Source: Reyranellaceae bacterium (GTDB taxonomy: Bacteria; Pseudomonadota; Alphaproteobacteria; Reyranellales; Reyranellaceae). From it: a stretch of DNA of 36,615 nt. The stretch's first letter is position 1; each line of letters opens with the position of its first letter. The notes beneath the pieces are model-generated. The model had not been told where the DNA came from, ran no database searches, and saw only the letters and a program-made list of their open reading frames with translations. Positions 29,736-36,615 of the stretch are shown here, in pieces. The stretch covers positions 1 to 36,615 of the forward strand of contig JALHMM010000066.1 of NCBI GenBank assembly GCA_022844045.1, given 5' to 3'. Made by a program: the position numbers and the translations under genes.

Positions 29736-30626
29736 ATGATCCATGTCTTCATGAACCTGGGGTCGGGCGGTGGCGACAAGAACGCCGCGCGCGAGGCCAT
29801 CGCCGAGACGATGCGTCAGGCGGGACGAGAGGTGTCGTTCCATCAGATCGGTGACGAGGCGCTTCTGCGGCGCGTGGCGCGGGAAGCCGATCGCGGCAAG
29901 GACATCGTCGTCGCGGCGGGTGGGGACGGTACGATCAATACCGTCGCCGCGGCCCTGCTCGGCAAGTCCATCACCATGGGCATCGTGCCACTCGGCACGT
30001 TCAACTACGTCGCCCGCCTGCTCGGCATCCCGAGCAAGCCGGCGGAAGCGGCGCGCACCCTCGTCGACGGCATTCCACGCAAGCTGCATGTCGGGCGCGT
30101 CAACCAGCGTGTATTCCTCAACAATGTCGGTTTGGGCCTCTATGTCCGGCTGATCGAGGAGCGCGAACGGCACACCGACATCTTCGGTCGCAACCGGTTG
30201 GTCGCGATCTTCTCCGCGCTGGCGACGCTGCTGCGCGGTACACCGTCCTACGCGATGACCCTGAGGATCGATGGCAAGACCCATAGGATCGACGCGCCGC
30301 TGATCTTCCTCTGCGCAAACTCGCTGCAGGTCGGCAATCTCAATCTCGACCCGGCCATCGTCCGGTCGGTAACGGAGGGCGGCATGGCGGCGCTCATCGT
30401 CAAATCGGCCACTCCCGCGGATATCCTCGCCGCCGCTGGCCACATCCTCACCGGCACGCTCGAGCAGGCCGAACAGGTCGAGGTCCTGTCCAGCGACGCG
30501 ATCGACATCACGACACGGCGGCGCTCGATCCGTCTGGTGGTCGACGGCGAGATCGTGCGCGAGCGCCTGCCGCTGCGTCTGGCCATGGAGCGAAACGCCA
30601 TCGACGTCATGGCGCCTCGCGCTTGA
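29736..30626 (+). CDS. diacylglycerol kinase-like lipid kinase (DAGK_cat/YegS family)
   Basis: This 296-residue protein has the nucleotide-binding GGDGT motif (62-66) within VVAAGGDGTINTV, followed by GIVPLGTFNYVARLLGI, both hallmarks of the diacylglycerol/sphingosine/YegS kinase fold. NVGLGLYVRLIEERER and the C-terminal RRRSIRLVVDGEIV segment complete the beta-sandwich. It would phosphorylate a lipid with ATP at the membrane surface; the lipid is unknown. ATG 29736 gives the standard short lead MIHVFMNLGSGGG; no clear Shine-Dalgarno is visible. The 218 bases upstream hold only a weak GC-rich inverted repeat (29554-29584). Confidence 0.88.
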   Translation: MIHVFMNLGSGGGDKNAAREAIAETMRQAGREVSFHQIGDEALLRRVAREADRGKDIVVAAGGDGTINTVAAALLGKSITMGIVPLGTFNYVARLLGIPSKPAEAARTLVDGIPRKLHVGRVNQRVFLNNVGLGLYVRLIEERERHTDIFGRNRLVAIFSALATLLRGTPSYAMTLRIDGKTHRIDAPLIFLCANSLQVGNLNLDPAIVRSVTEGGMAALIVKSATPADILAAAGHILTGTLEQAEQVEVLSSDAIDITTRRRSIRLVVDGEIVRERLPLRLAMERNAIDVMAPRA

Positions 30627-30662
30627 CGCCGTGCTCGGCCTCGTGGAGTTTAGCCGCCGTCC

Positions 30663-31376
30663 ATGGATATCCGCCCTCACATCGTCGTCGTCGAAGACGC
30701 CGCCTCCCAGCGCCAGATGCTCGTCGACTACCTGACGCGCCAGAACTTCAAGGTCAGCGGCGCCGAAAACGGCGCCATGCTGCGCCGGCTGGTCGACCGC
30801 GAGATGCCGGCGGTCGTGCTGCTCGATGTCGGCCTGCCCGACGAGGACGGGTTTTCCCTGGCGCGCTACCTCCGCGAACGCAGCAGCCGGGTCTGGATCA
30901 TCATGGTCACGGCGGCGAACGATCCGGTCGACCGCGTCGTCGGACTGGAGACCGGTGCCGACGACTACGTCGCCAAGCCCTACGATCCGCGCGAGCTGCT
31001 GGCCCGCGTGAAGGCCGGCCTGCGGCGCGCCACCGGCGCCGGCGCGGTGACGCCTAAGGCGGCCGGCCGCGTGCGCATGGGCCGCCGTATCCTCGATCTC
31101 GACAAGCGCCTGCTGGTCGACCCGGATGGCGGTGAGGAATCGCTGAGCGCCAGCGAGTTCGACCTGCTCAAGGTCTTCGCCGAGAATCCCAACCGGCCGC
31201 TGACGCGCGAATGGCTGCTGGAGGTCACAAGCCATCGCGATATGGACGCCTTCGAGCGCTCCATCGATCTGCGCATCAAGCGCCTGCGCCGCAAGGTCGA
31301 GCACGACGCGGCGCATCCCGAGGCGATCCGCACGGTGCGCGGCGCCGGCTACATGTTCGTGCCGCCCGCCGACTGA
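30663..31376 (+). CDS. OmpR/PhoB-family response regulator
   Basis: This 237-residue regulator has a receiver domain (about 5-120) with acidic Glu11 and Asp12, phospho-acceptor Asp55 in VVLLDVGLPDEDGF, Thr83 and Lys105 in VAKPYDPRE. The C-terminal winged helix (about 138-235) contains SASEFDLLKVFAENPNRPLTRE and RSIDLRIKRLRRKVE. It should bind DNA when phosphorylated. Its last 28 bases overlap the end of the convergent hybrid kinase gene, the obvious partner. The pairing of a HisKA-REC-HPt kinase with an OmpR-type regulator matches the ArcB/ArcA and TorS/TorR plan. GGAG lies 14 bases upstream of the ATG, which is rather far. Confidence 0.93.
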   Translation: MDIRPHIVVVEDAASQRQMLVDYLTRQNFKVSGAENGAMLRRLVDREMPAVVLLDVGLPDEDGFSLARYLRERSSRVWIIMVTAANDPVDRVVGLETGADDYVAKPYDPRELLARVKAGLRRATGAGAVTPKAAGRVRMGRRILDLDKRLLVDPDGGEESLSASEFDLLKVFAENPNRPLTREWLLEVTSHRDMDAFERSIDLRIKRLRRKVEHDAAHPEAIRTVRGAGYMFVPPAD

Positions 31377-34300
31377 AGGACCGACGTCAGACGACGGAGC
31401 TCCGCGGCGAGGTGGCCGCGGGCGTCCTGGCAACGCTGGCGATCCGCGGCCTTGCCCGCCTCCTCCAGCGCCAGTGCCGCCGCGCCCACACGTTTGGCAC
31501 CGATCTGCAGCGCCGAGCCCTTCAGGCGATGCGCAGCCTGCGCCACGCGCGCGAGATCGCCGGCGCGCATCGCGGCGTCGATGTCGTGCTCCGACTGATT
31601 CAGCTCGCCTTCGAAGGTGTCGAGAAGATCGCGCTCGAAGGCCGCGTCGCCACCCGACCAGCGCAGCAGCACGGTGCGGTCGAGGATCCCGGCATCGTCG
31701 ACAGCGGTGCCCAGCGCGAGGCTGGCGCGGATGCCGGGTTGCTCGATCGCCGGAAGCCACCGCTCGATCACCGCCCGCAAGCGCTCGGTCTCGACCGGCT
31801 TGGCGAGGTAGCCGTCCATGCCAGCGGCGCGGCAGCGCTCGTCCTCGCCCTTCATGGCGTTGGCCGTGCTGGCGACAATCGGCGTGCGCGGTCGGGCCCG
31901 GGTGATCTCTTCGCGCCGGATCAGCGCCGTCATCTCGAAACCATCCATGTCGGGCATATGGACGTCGGCAAGAATCAGCGCGTAGTCGCCGTCGCGCCAG
32001 CGTTCCAGCCCCTCGCGACCATTGGCTGCCGTGTCGGCGGCGACGCCCAGCGAGGCGAGCTGGCGCAACGCCACCTTGAGGTTCACCGGGTGGTCGTCGA
32101 CCACCAGAACACGTGCGCGCGAGGAAACCGTCGGCGCGACGGCGATGTCCGAGCCGGTGGGAGCGCTCAGCGTCTGCAGCTCGACCAGGGGAGAGTCGGC
32201 CGGCGCGGCCATCAGGACCACGGTCACGGTGAAGGTCGAACCGGCGCCCGACGCGCTCTGCGCCTTGACGTCGCCATCCATCAGCTGCGCCAGCCGGCGC
32301 ACGATAGACAGGCCCAATCCCGTGCCGCCGTAGCGCCGCGTCGTGCCGCTGTCGGCCTGCGCGAAAGGCTTGAACAGACCGGAGAGTTGCGTCTCGTCCA
32401 TGCCGATGCCGGTGTCGCTGACCGAGATCTCGACCTCGGTACGGCCCTCGCCGAGCGGCCGGGTCAAGGCGCGCACGATCACCGCGCCGCGCTCGGTGAA
32501 CTTCACCGCATTGCCGATCAGGTTGGCGACGATCTGGCGCACGCGCGTGGGATCGCCGATCAGCGCGTCGGCCGAGCCCGGCGCGATGGCGACGCTCAGA
32601 TTGACGCCCTTGGCCGTGGCGGCGGCGCGGAAGTTATCGGCGGCGCGCTCGACAACGCTCGACAGCGAGAAAGCGGCGGCTTCCAGATCCGTGCGACCAG
32701 CCTCGATCTTGGAGAAGTCGAGCAGGTCGTCGAGCAGGCGCAGCACGGCGCCGGCGCTGTCGCGCATGGTATGGACGAGATCGCGCTGGTCGTCGTTCAG
32801 CCGCTCGCGGCCTAGCACCTCGATCATGCCGAGCACGCCGTTCATCGGCGTGCGGATCTCGTGGCTCATGGTGGCGAGGAAGGTCGATTTCGCCTGGTTG
32901 GCGGCGTCGGACTCGACACGCGCCGCCTCCGCCGCCTCGAGCGCCCGCTCCAGCTCGCGCTGCCGGCGGCGTTGCTCGGTCACATCGGTCACGAGAAGCG
33001 TCGTGCGCCCACCGGTCGAACGGGCCAGCGCCCGCGCCCATTGACCCTTGCCGAACCGGAACAGGATTGGATCGCCGGTCCTGAGGTTGAGCAGCGTGTC
33101 GGCGATCCAGTCGGCGGTCTGGTCCGCCGGCACGGCACCAGCATAGGCGGCGACAACCACGGCATTCGATAGCGGGACACCCTGCTTGTAGAGCTCGGGG
33201 TTGTCGCCCATGAAGCGCTTGTACGCCTCGTTGCACAGTTCCAGGCGATCCTGGGCGTCGAAGAAGGCGATGCCATCGGCCATCGACTCCATCGCGGCCA
33301 CCAGCTTGGAGCGCGAATCGGTGGCGGCGGCGAGGGCCTGTTCCAGGTCACGCTGACGCTGGCGCTGCTCGGTCACGTCAGTCACCAGCAAAGTCGCGCG
33401 ACCGTCGCCGGTATAACGCATCACCAGCCTGGCCCATTGGTTGTCGCCGAACGGGATCAGCACCGATTCGCCGGCGCGATAGCGGCGCAAGGCGTCCTCG
33501 ACGGCCTTCTCCCTGATCTCCGGCGGCAGCCTTAACGCGCCTTGGCGGTTGGCGGCTTCCAGCGTGACCCCTGGTGCGCAGATCACGGGATCGTTGTTCA
33601 TGAAGCGCTTGAAGGCCTCGTTGCACAACTCCAGCCGCTCCTCGGCATCGATGAAGGCGATGCCGCCCGCCATGGTCTCCATCGCCGCGATCAGCTTGGT
33701 GCGCGATTCGGTGGCCGATGCCAGCGCCTGCTCCAGTTCGCGCTGGCGCTGGCGCTGCTCGGTCACGTCGGTCAGCAGCAATGTCCAGCGACCGTCGCCC
33801 GTCGGGCGCATGTCCATGCGCGCCCAGCGACTATCGCCGAAGGGGATAAGGACCGGCTCGCCGGCGCGATAGCGGCGCACCGATTCCTCGACCGCCCTTT
33901 CCCTGGCCTCCGGCGGCAGCCGCAGCGCGCCGCGGCGAAAGGCGTCTTCCAGCCTGACTCCCGGCGCGTACATGAGAGGATCGTCGTTCGTGAACCGCTT
34001 GTAGGCCTCGTTGCACAACTCGATGCGCTCGTCGGCGTCGAGAAAGGCGATGCCGCCGGCCACCGTCTCCATAGCCGCCATCAGCTTCGCACCCGCCTCC
34101 TTGGCCGCGGTCTCGTTGTTCTTCAGGTCGGTGACGTCGCGGTGCACGACCACGCGGCGACCGTCGGCCAGGATGACGACGGACACTTCCAGCCATCGAT
34201 CCCGCCGACGCAACGGATACCAGCCGTTGGTGCCGTTCTCGAGAAGCTCCTCGCGTAAGGCGATCGCGGCCGCCCGCTCCTGCGCGTCGAGCGGGCCGAA

Positions 34301-35533
34301 CACGCCGACGTCGACCTGCCGCTCCACCAATTCCCGAAGCGTGCCGCCGATCAGCCGTTCGGCGGGAATGTCTCCCAGGGTCTGGCGCGCGACCAGGTTG
34401 ATGAACTGCAGTCGCTTGTCGGGGCCATAGAGAATGACGGCATCGCTCAAGGCATCGAGCGCGGTCTGCAGCGTCTCGCGCGCCTCGGTCGCGGCGGTTT
34501 CGCTGTTCTTCAAGTCGGTGACGTCGCGATGCACGATCAGGCGATGGCCATCGGGCAGTACGCTGGTCGACAGCTCCAGCCAGCGGTCGCGGCGGCGCGC
34601 CAACAGCCAGCCATTGGTACCGCGACGGAACTGCTCCATACGATCGGCGATCGCGGCCTCGCGCGCCGGCCCGTCGAGCGGCCCGAAGTCGCCGCGAACG
34701 GCCTGCGCCTCGACGAATTCGCGGAAGTTCCGGCCGATGAGAGGTAGCTGGCGATCGATGCCGTGCATCTGGTAGGCGGCGTCGTTGAGCAGCAGCAGCC
34801 GGCCGTCGGGCGCGTAGAGGAAAACCGCCTCGCTCAGCGCGTTGAGCGCGGTCCGCAGGATCGCGCGTGCTTCCTCGCCCTCGCCGCGCGCTTCCTCGAG
34901 CCGCCCGAGAAGCCGTTCGTGCGACAGAGTCACGGCGATCATCTCGCGCGCGAAGCGCTGCTGGCCGCGCGCGACCAGCAAGAGACCGAGGCCGAAGGGT
35001 GGCAGGCATGCGGCACCCAGGATGATCGACAGCCTGTCGCCGGCGACGATCAGCGCGACGCACATCGGCACGAGCAGGGCGAAGACGTAGCCGGCGTAAC
35101 TGCGCATCGAGTAGGCGCGCGAGGGGGAGCCCAGCGCCATGATGATGAGCAGCAGGCAGAGCGAGAAGCGCACCGGCGGATCGGCCGACAGCGCCACCAG
35201 CGCCGCGCCGAGGCCGACGACCAGTCCGTTCCACAACGTCAACGCCAGATGCAGGACCTGCCATTGGACGGGCGTCCGGCGATCCCCGTTGGCGCCGTAG
35301 TCGCGCTCCAGGCGCGGGTAGCCCAGCCGGCCGACGATATGCAGCGCGGCCAGCGCAACGAAGAGCCACCACGGACTGCGCCCAGCGTCGAGCACGGCAT
35401 AGATCGGCCAGATCAGCAGCAGGAGGCTGCGCACCCCCATGTTCCGGCGCAGCAGGCGCGACGTCAGCTCCCGCTCGACCGCGGGATCGGCGGGATCGAT
35501 GGACTGCTCGGTCGCCTTCGCCGCGTCGCTCAT
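31349..35533 (-). CDS. hybrid sensor histidine kinase: TM region, five PAS, HisKA, HATPase, REC, HPt
   Basis: This 1394-residue protein has an N-terminal region with about five or six membrane helices (33-190) and a coiled linker (195-227). Five PAS modules in tandem follow (about 228-878). HisKA has His891 in MSHEIRTPMNG, and HATPase has Asn1008 plus TGIGM and GGTGLGLSIV. The receiver has Asp1190 (LADVHMPDMDGF), and the HPt domain has His1335 (AHRLKGSA). This supports a four-step phosphorelay ending on the convergent OmpR-type regulator. PAS 1 and 2 are one type (DRWLE..VHRDVTDLKN). PAS 3 to 5 are another (GGIAF..LCNEAYKRF..LLVTDVTEQR) with an exact 130-residue period. The signal is unknown. 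ATG 35533 gives a plausible cytoplasmic lead. Confidence 0.93.
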   Translation of the reverse strand: MSDAAKATEQSIDPADPAVERELTSRLLRRNMGVRSLLLLIWPIYAVLDAGRSPWWLFVALAALHIVGRLGYPRLERDYGANGDRRTPVQWQVLHLALTLWNGLVVGLGAALVALSADPPVRFSLCLLLIIMALGSPSRAYSMRSYAGYVFALLVPMCVALIVAGDRLSIILGAACLPPFGLGLLLVARGQQRFAREMIAVTLSHERLLGRLEEARGEGEEARAILRTALNALSEAVFLYAPDGRLLLLNDAAYQMHGIDRQLPLIGRNFREFVEAQAVRGDFGPLDGPAREAAIADRMEQFRRGTNGWLLARRRDRWLELSTSVLPDGHRLIVHRDVTDLKNSETAATEARETLQTALDALSDAVILYGPDKRLQFINLVARQTLGDIPAERLIGGTLRELVERQVDVGVFGPLDAQERAAAIALREELLENGTNGWYPLRRRDRWLEVSVVILADGRRVVVHRDVTDLKNNETAAKEAGAKLMAAMETVAGGIAFLDADERIELCNEAYKRFTNDDPLMYAPGVRLEDAFRRGALRLPPEARERAVEESVRRYRAGEPVLIPFGDSRWARMDMRPTGDGRWTLLLTDVTEQRQRQRELEQALASATESRTKLIAAMETMAGGIAFIDAEERLELCNEAFKRFMNNDPVICAPGVTLEAANRQGALRLPPEIREKAVEDALRRYRAGESVLIPFGDNQWARLVMRYTGDGRATLLVTDVTEQRQRQRDLEQALAAATDSRSKLVAAMESMADGIAFFDAQDRLELCNEAYKRFMGDNPELYKQGVPLSNAVVVAAYAGAVPADQTADWIADTLLNLRTGDPILFRFGKGQWARALARSTGGRTTLLVTDVTEQRRRQRELERALEAAEAARVESDAANQAKSTFLATMSHEIRTPMNGVLGMIEVLGRERLNDDQRDLVHTMRDSAGAVLRLLDDLLDFSKIEAGRTDLEAAAFSLSSVVERAADNFRAAATAKGVNLSVAIAPGSADALIGDPTRVRQIVANLIGNAVKFTERGAVIVRALTRPLGEGRTEVEISVSDTGIGMDETQLSGLFKPFAQADSGTTRRYGGTGLGLSIVRRLAQLMDGDVKAQSASGAGSTFTVTVVLMAAPADSPLVELQTLSAPTGSDIAVAPTVSSRARVLVVDDHPVNLKVALRQLASLGVAADTAANGREGLERWRDGDYALILADVHMPDMDGFEMTALIRREEITRARPRTPIVASTANAMKGEDERCRAAGMDGYLAKPVETERLRAVIERWLPAIEQPGIRASLALGTAVDDAGILDRTVLLRWSGGDAAFERDLLDTFEGELNQSEHDIDAAMRAGDLARVAQAAHRLKGSALQIGAKRVGAAALALEEAGKAADRQRCQDARGHLAAELRRLTSVLQSAGGTNM

Positions 35534-35721
35534 GCCGCCATCATGCCGCGCCGCCGCGTCTCACACATGTCGTCAGATGCCGCCATTTGTGTCGTGTGTG
35601 TCTTCGCGGGCGGCCGACGACATCGTCGAGACATCAACGTGCCGTCACGAGACACCACATCTTGTTCCCGTCGGGCCCAAGACACCGGATCCGGTGCTCG
35701 GCGGCCGCCGCGCCGTGACCT
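35534..35721. other. intergenic region upstream of the hybrid kinase
   Basis: Together with the repeat at 35722-35805, the gap between the kinase and the RidA gene is 308 bases. This part should contain the kinase promoter, but I cannot pick a convincing -35/-10 pair. It includes TG-rich runs near 35588-35602. I see no open frame with a ribosome binding site and no RNA gene. Confidence 0.35.
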
Positions 35722-35805
35722 GTCGTCATTCCGAGCGCAGCGAGGAATCTCCTGGAGATCGAGACTCGCTGCGAGGAGATCCCTCGCTGCGCTCGGGATG
35801 ACGAC
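35722..35805. repeat. REP-like inverted repeat (copy 2)
   Basis: Two 30-base arms (35722-35751 and 35776-35805) pair at 28 of 30 positions around a 24-base middle. The arms contain CCGAGCGCAGCGAGG, a sequence shared with the gltB-gltD repeat. It lies downstream of the RidA stop on the minus strand and could form a strong 3' hairpin for that transcript. Confidence 0.8.
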
Positions 35806-35841
35806 TGGGGAGGAGCGCGCGGTGCGCTCCTCCCGACGTCG

Positions 35842-36186
35842 TCACTTCGCGCACTGCACCATGATCTCGACCTTCAGCCCCGGCGCGGCGAGCTTGGCCT
35901 CGACGGTGGCGCGCGCCGGCGTGTTGCCGGGCGCGACCCAGGCGTCCCACACCTCGTTCATCTGGCTCCAGGTCGCGATGTCGGTGAGCCAGATATTGGC
36001 CGAGAGGATCTTGCTCTTGTCGGTGCCGGCCTTGGCGAGCAGCGCGTCGATCTTGTCGAGGATCTGCTTGGTCTGGCCCTTGACGTCGGCTTTGCTGTCG
36101 TCGGCGGTGAGGCCGGCGAGGTAGACGGTGTTGCCGTGCACGACGGCCTGGCTCATGCGCGGGCCGGCGTTGATGCGTTCGACCAT
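35842..36186 (-). CDS. RidA family protein (enamine/imine deaminase fold)
   Basis: This 114-residue protein matches the RidA/YjgF/UK114 family in length and pattern. VYLAGLTADD is followed by QTKQILDKIDALLAKAG, then ILSANIWLTDIATWSQMNEVW and a C-terminal PARATVEAKLAAPGLKVEIM segment with the conserved Arg. RidA proteins are trimers that hydrolyse reactive enamine or imine intermediates from PLP enzymes; relatives of this shorter type may do other deaminations. ATG 36186 has GGAGGG about nine bases upstream; the upstream in-frame extension is not conserved in character. It follows the LytM gene by 58 bases. Confidence 0.9.
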   Translation of the reverse strand: MVERINAGPRMSQAVVHGNTVYLAGLTADDSKADVKGQTKQILDKIDALLAKAGTDKSKILSANIWLTDIATWSQMNEVWDAWVAPGNTPARATVEAKLAAPGLKVEIMVQCAK

Positions 36187-36244
36187 GATGCTTTCCCTCC
36201 GTTGAACGAGACGGGGGCAGCCTAGCAAACAAGACGCGAAAGAG

Positions 36245-36615
36245 TCAGCGCGGCAGCAGGCCGACCGGGTCGACGGGCTTGTTCCGGTGGCGGATCTCGA
36301 AATGGAGTTGCGGCTCAGAAACGCCGCCCGAGGTGCCGACCGTGCCGATGGTCTGGCCCTTCTTCACCGTCGCGCCCTTGGCCACCGAGAGCTGGTCGAG
36401 ATGGCCATAGGCGGTGATGTAGCCGCCAGCATGGCTGACCAGCAGCAGATTGCCCAGCCCACGCACCTCGTTGCCGGCATAGACCACGGTACCGCCATCG
36501 GCGGCCTTGACCGGCGTGCCCGAGGCGGCGGCGATGTCGATGCCGTCGTTCTGCTGCCCGCCGGCGCGCGGGCCGAAGCCGGCCAGGGTGCGGCCGCGCA
36601 CCGGCCAGTCGAAGC
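36245..36615 (-). CDS. C-terminal part of an NlpD/EnvC-like LytM (M23-fold) protein, cut by the right edge
   Basis: The visible 122 residues form a LytM domain: FDWPVRGRTLAGFGP, then NDGIDIAAASGTPVKAADGG, AYGHLDQL and PQLHFEIRHRNKPVDP. In active M23 peptidases the first zinc ligand is His and the last pair is His-x-His. Here the equivalents are Asn (NDGID) and Gln (QLHF), as in NlpD and EnvC, which do not cut peptidoglycan but activate amidases during cell separation. The N-terminal part, where a lipobox or LysM would be, lies outside the window. The frame is open to the edge with no start needed. Confidence 0.88.
   Translation of the reverse strand, partial: FDWPVRGRTLAGFGPRAGGQQNDGIDIAAASGTPVKAADGGTVVYAGNEVRGLGNLLLVSHAGGYITAYGHLDQLSVAKGATVKKGQTIGTVGTSGGVSEPQLHFEIRHRNKPVDPVGLLPR

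Noticed and set aside
30623..30651. TTGACG before the response regulator as a promoter
   Set aside because: The -35 is good but no acceptable -10 lies at 16-18 bases.
31211..32815. 534-codon plus-strand frame across the regulator and kinase ends
   Set aside because: It overlaps conserved receiver and HPt domains on the real strands and has no family pattern.

Overview
The window is high-GC, gene-dense DNA with strongly biased third positions. It looks like an alphaproteobacterial chromosome. The protein families (NADPH glutamate synthase GltBD, class II fumarase, DUF4169, RHH_4-like protein, HxlR, class-3 cyclase, BipA, AsmA) and the interspersed palindromic repeats fit Rhodospirillales, Reyranellales or Rhizobiales. 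That placement is inference; there is no rRNA or marker gene to settle it. I see no tRNA, rRNA, CRISPR array, prophage or insertion sequence. Most of the window is ordinary core and accessory metabolism.

Layout. Positions 1-6500 hold a possible gene running off the left edge, a TTC38-like TPR protein, a luciferase-like (LLM) flavin oxidoreductase, a lone LivH-type ABC permease, a one-helix membrane protein, an ExoD-like membrane protein, a transglutaminase-fold protein lacking the expected His, a 40-codon DUF1761-like remnant, and a two-domain VOC protein. Positions 6481-7290 hold a toxin-antitoxin locus: an intact Phd/YefM antitoxin under a palindromic promoter-operator, and a VapC-type PIN toxin interrupted by one in-frame TGA where the family usually has Trp. 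Positions 7294-17397 are core functions: typA/bipA (minus), then gltB, gltD, fumC and a coupled ribbon-helix-helix gene (plus).

Positions 17398-25680 hold paired palindromes, a very large AsmA-like protein, DUF4169, an HxlR regulator, a class-3 nucleotide cyclase overlapping an SDR dehydrogenase gene, a nested inverted repeat, a class III aminotransferase and a 77-residue hypothetical protein. Positions 25679-30626 hold an MFS transporter, an FkbM methyltransferase, an FAD-linked D-lactate/glycolate-type dehydrogenase and a diacylglycerol-kinase-like lipid kinase. Positions 30663-35533 hold an OmpR-type response regulator convergent with, and overlapping, a 1394-residue hybrid kinase (membrane anchor, five tandem PAS, HisKA, HATPase, REC, HPt). 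The right end has an inverted repeat, a RidA protein and the C-terminal half of an NlpD/EnvC-like LytM protein.

How the genes work together. gltB and gltD form one enzyme. The hybrid kinase and response regulator probably form an ArcB/TorS-like phosphorelay. The SDR and cyclase are translationally coupled. The most noteworthy signals are the nonsense-interrupted toxin with its compact leaderless promoter-operator, the tandemly amplified PAS array with a 130-residue period, and several palindromic repeat families in intergenic gaps. I found no clear evidence of a wholly new multi-gene system.
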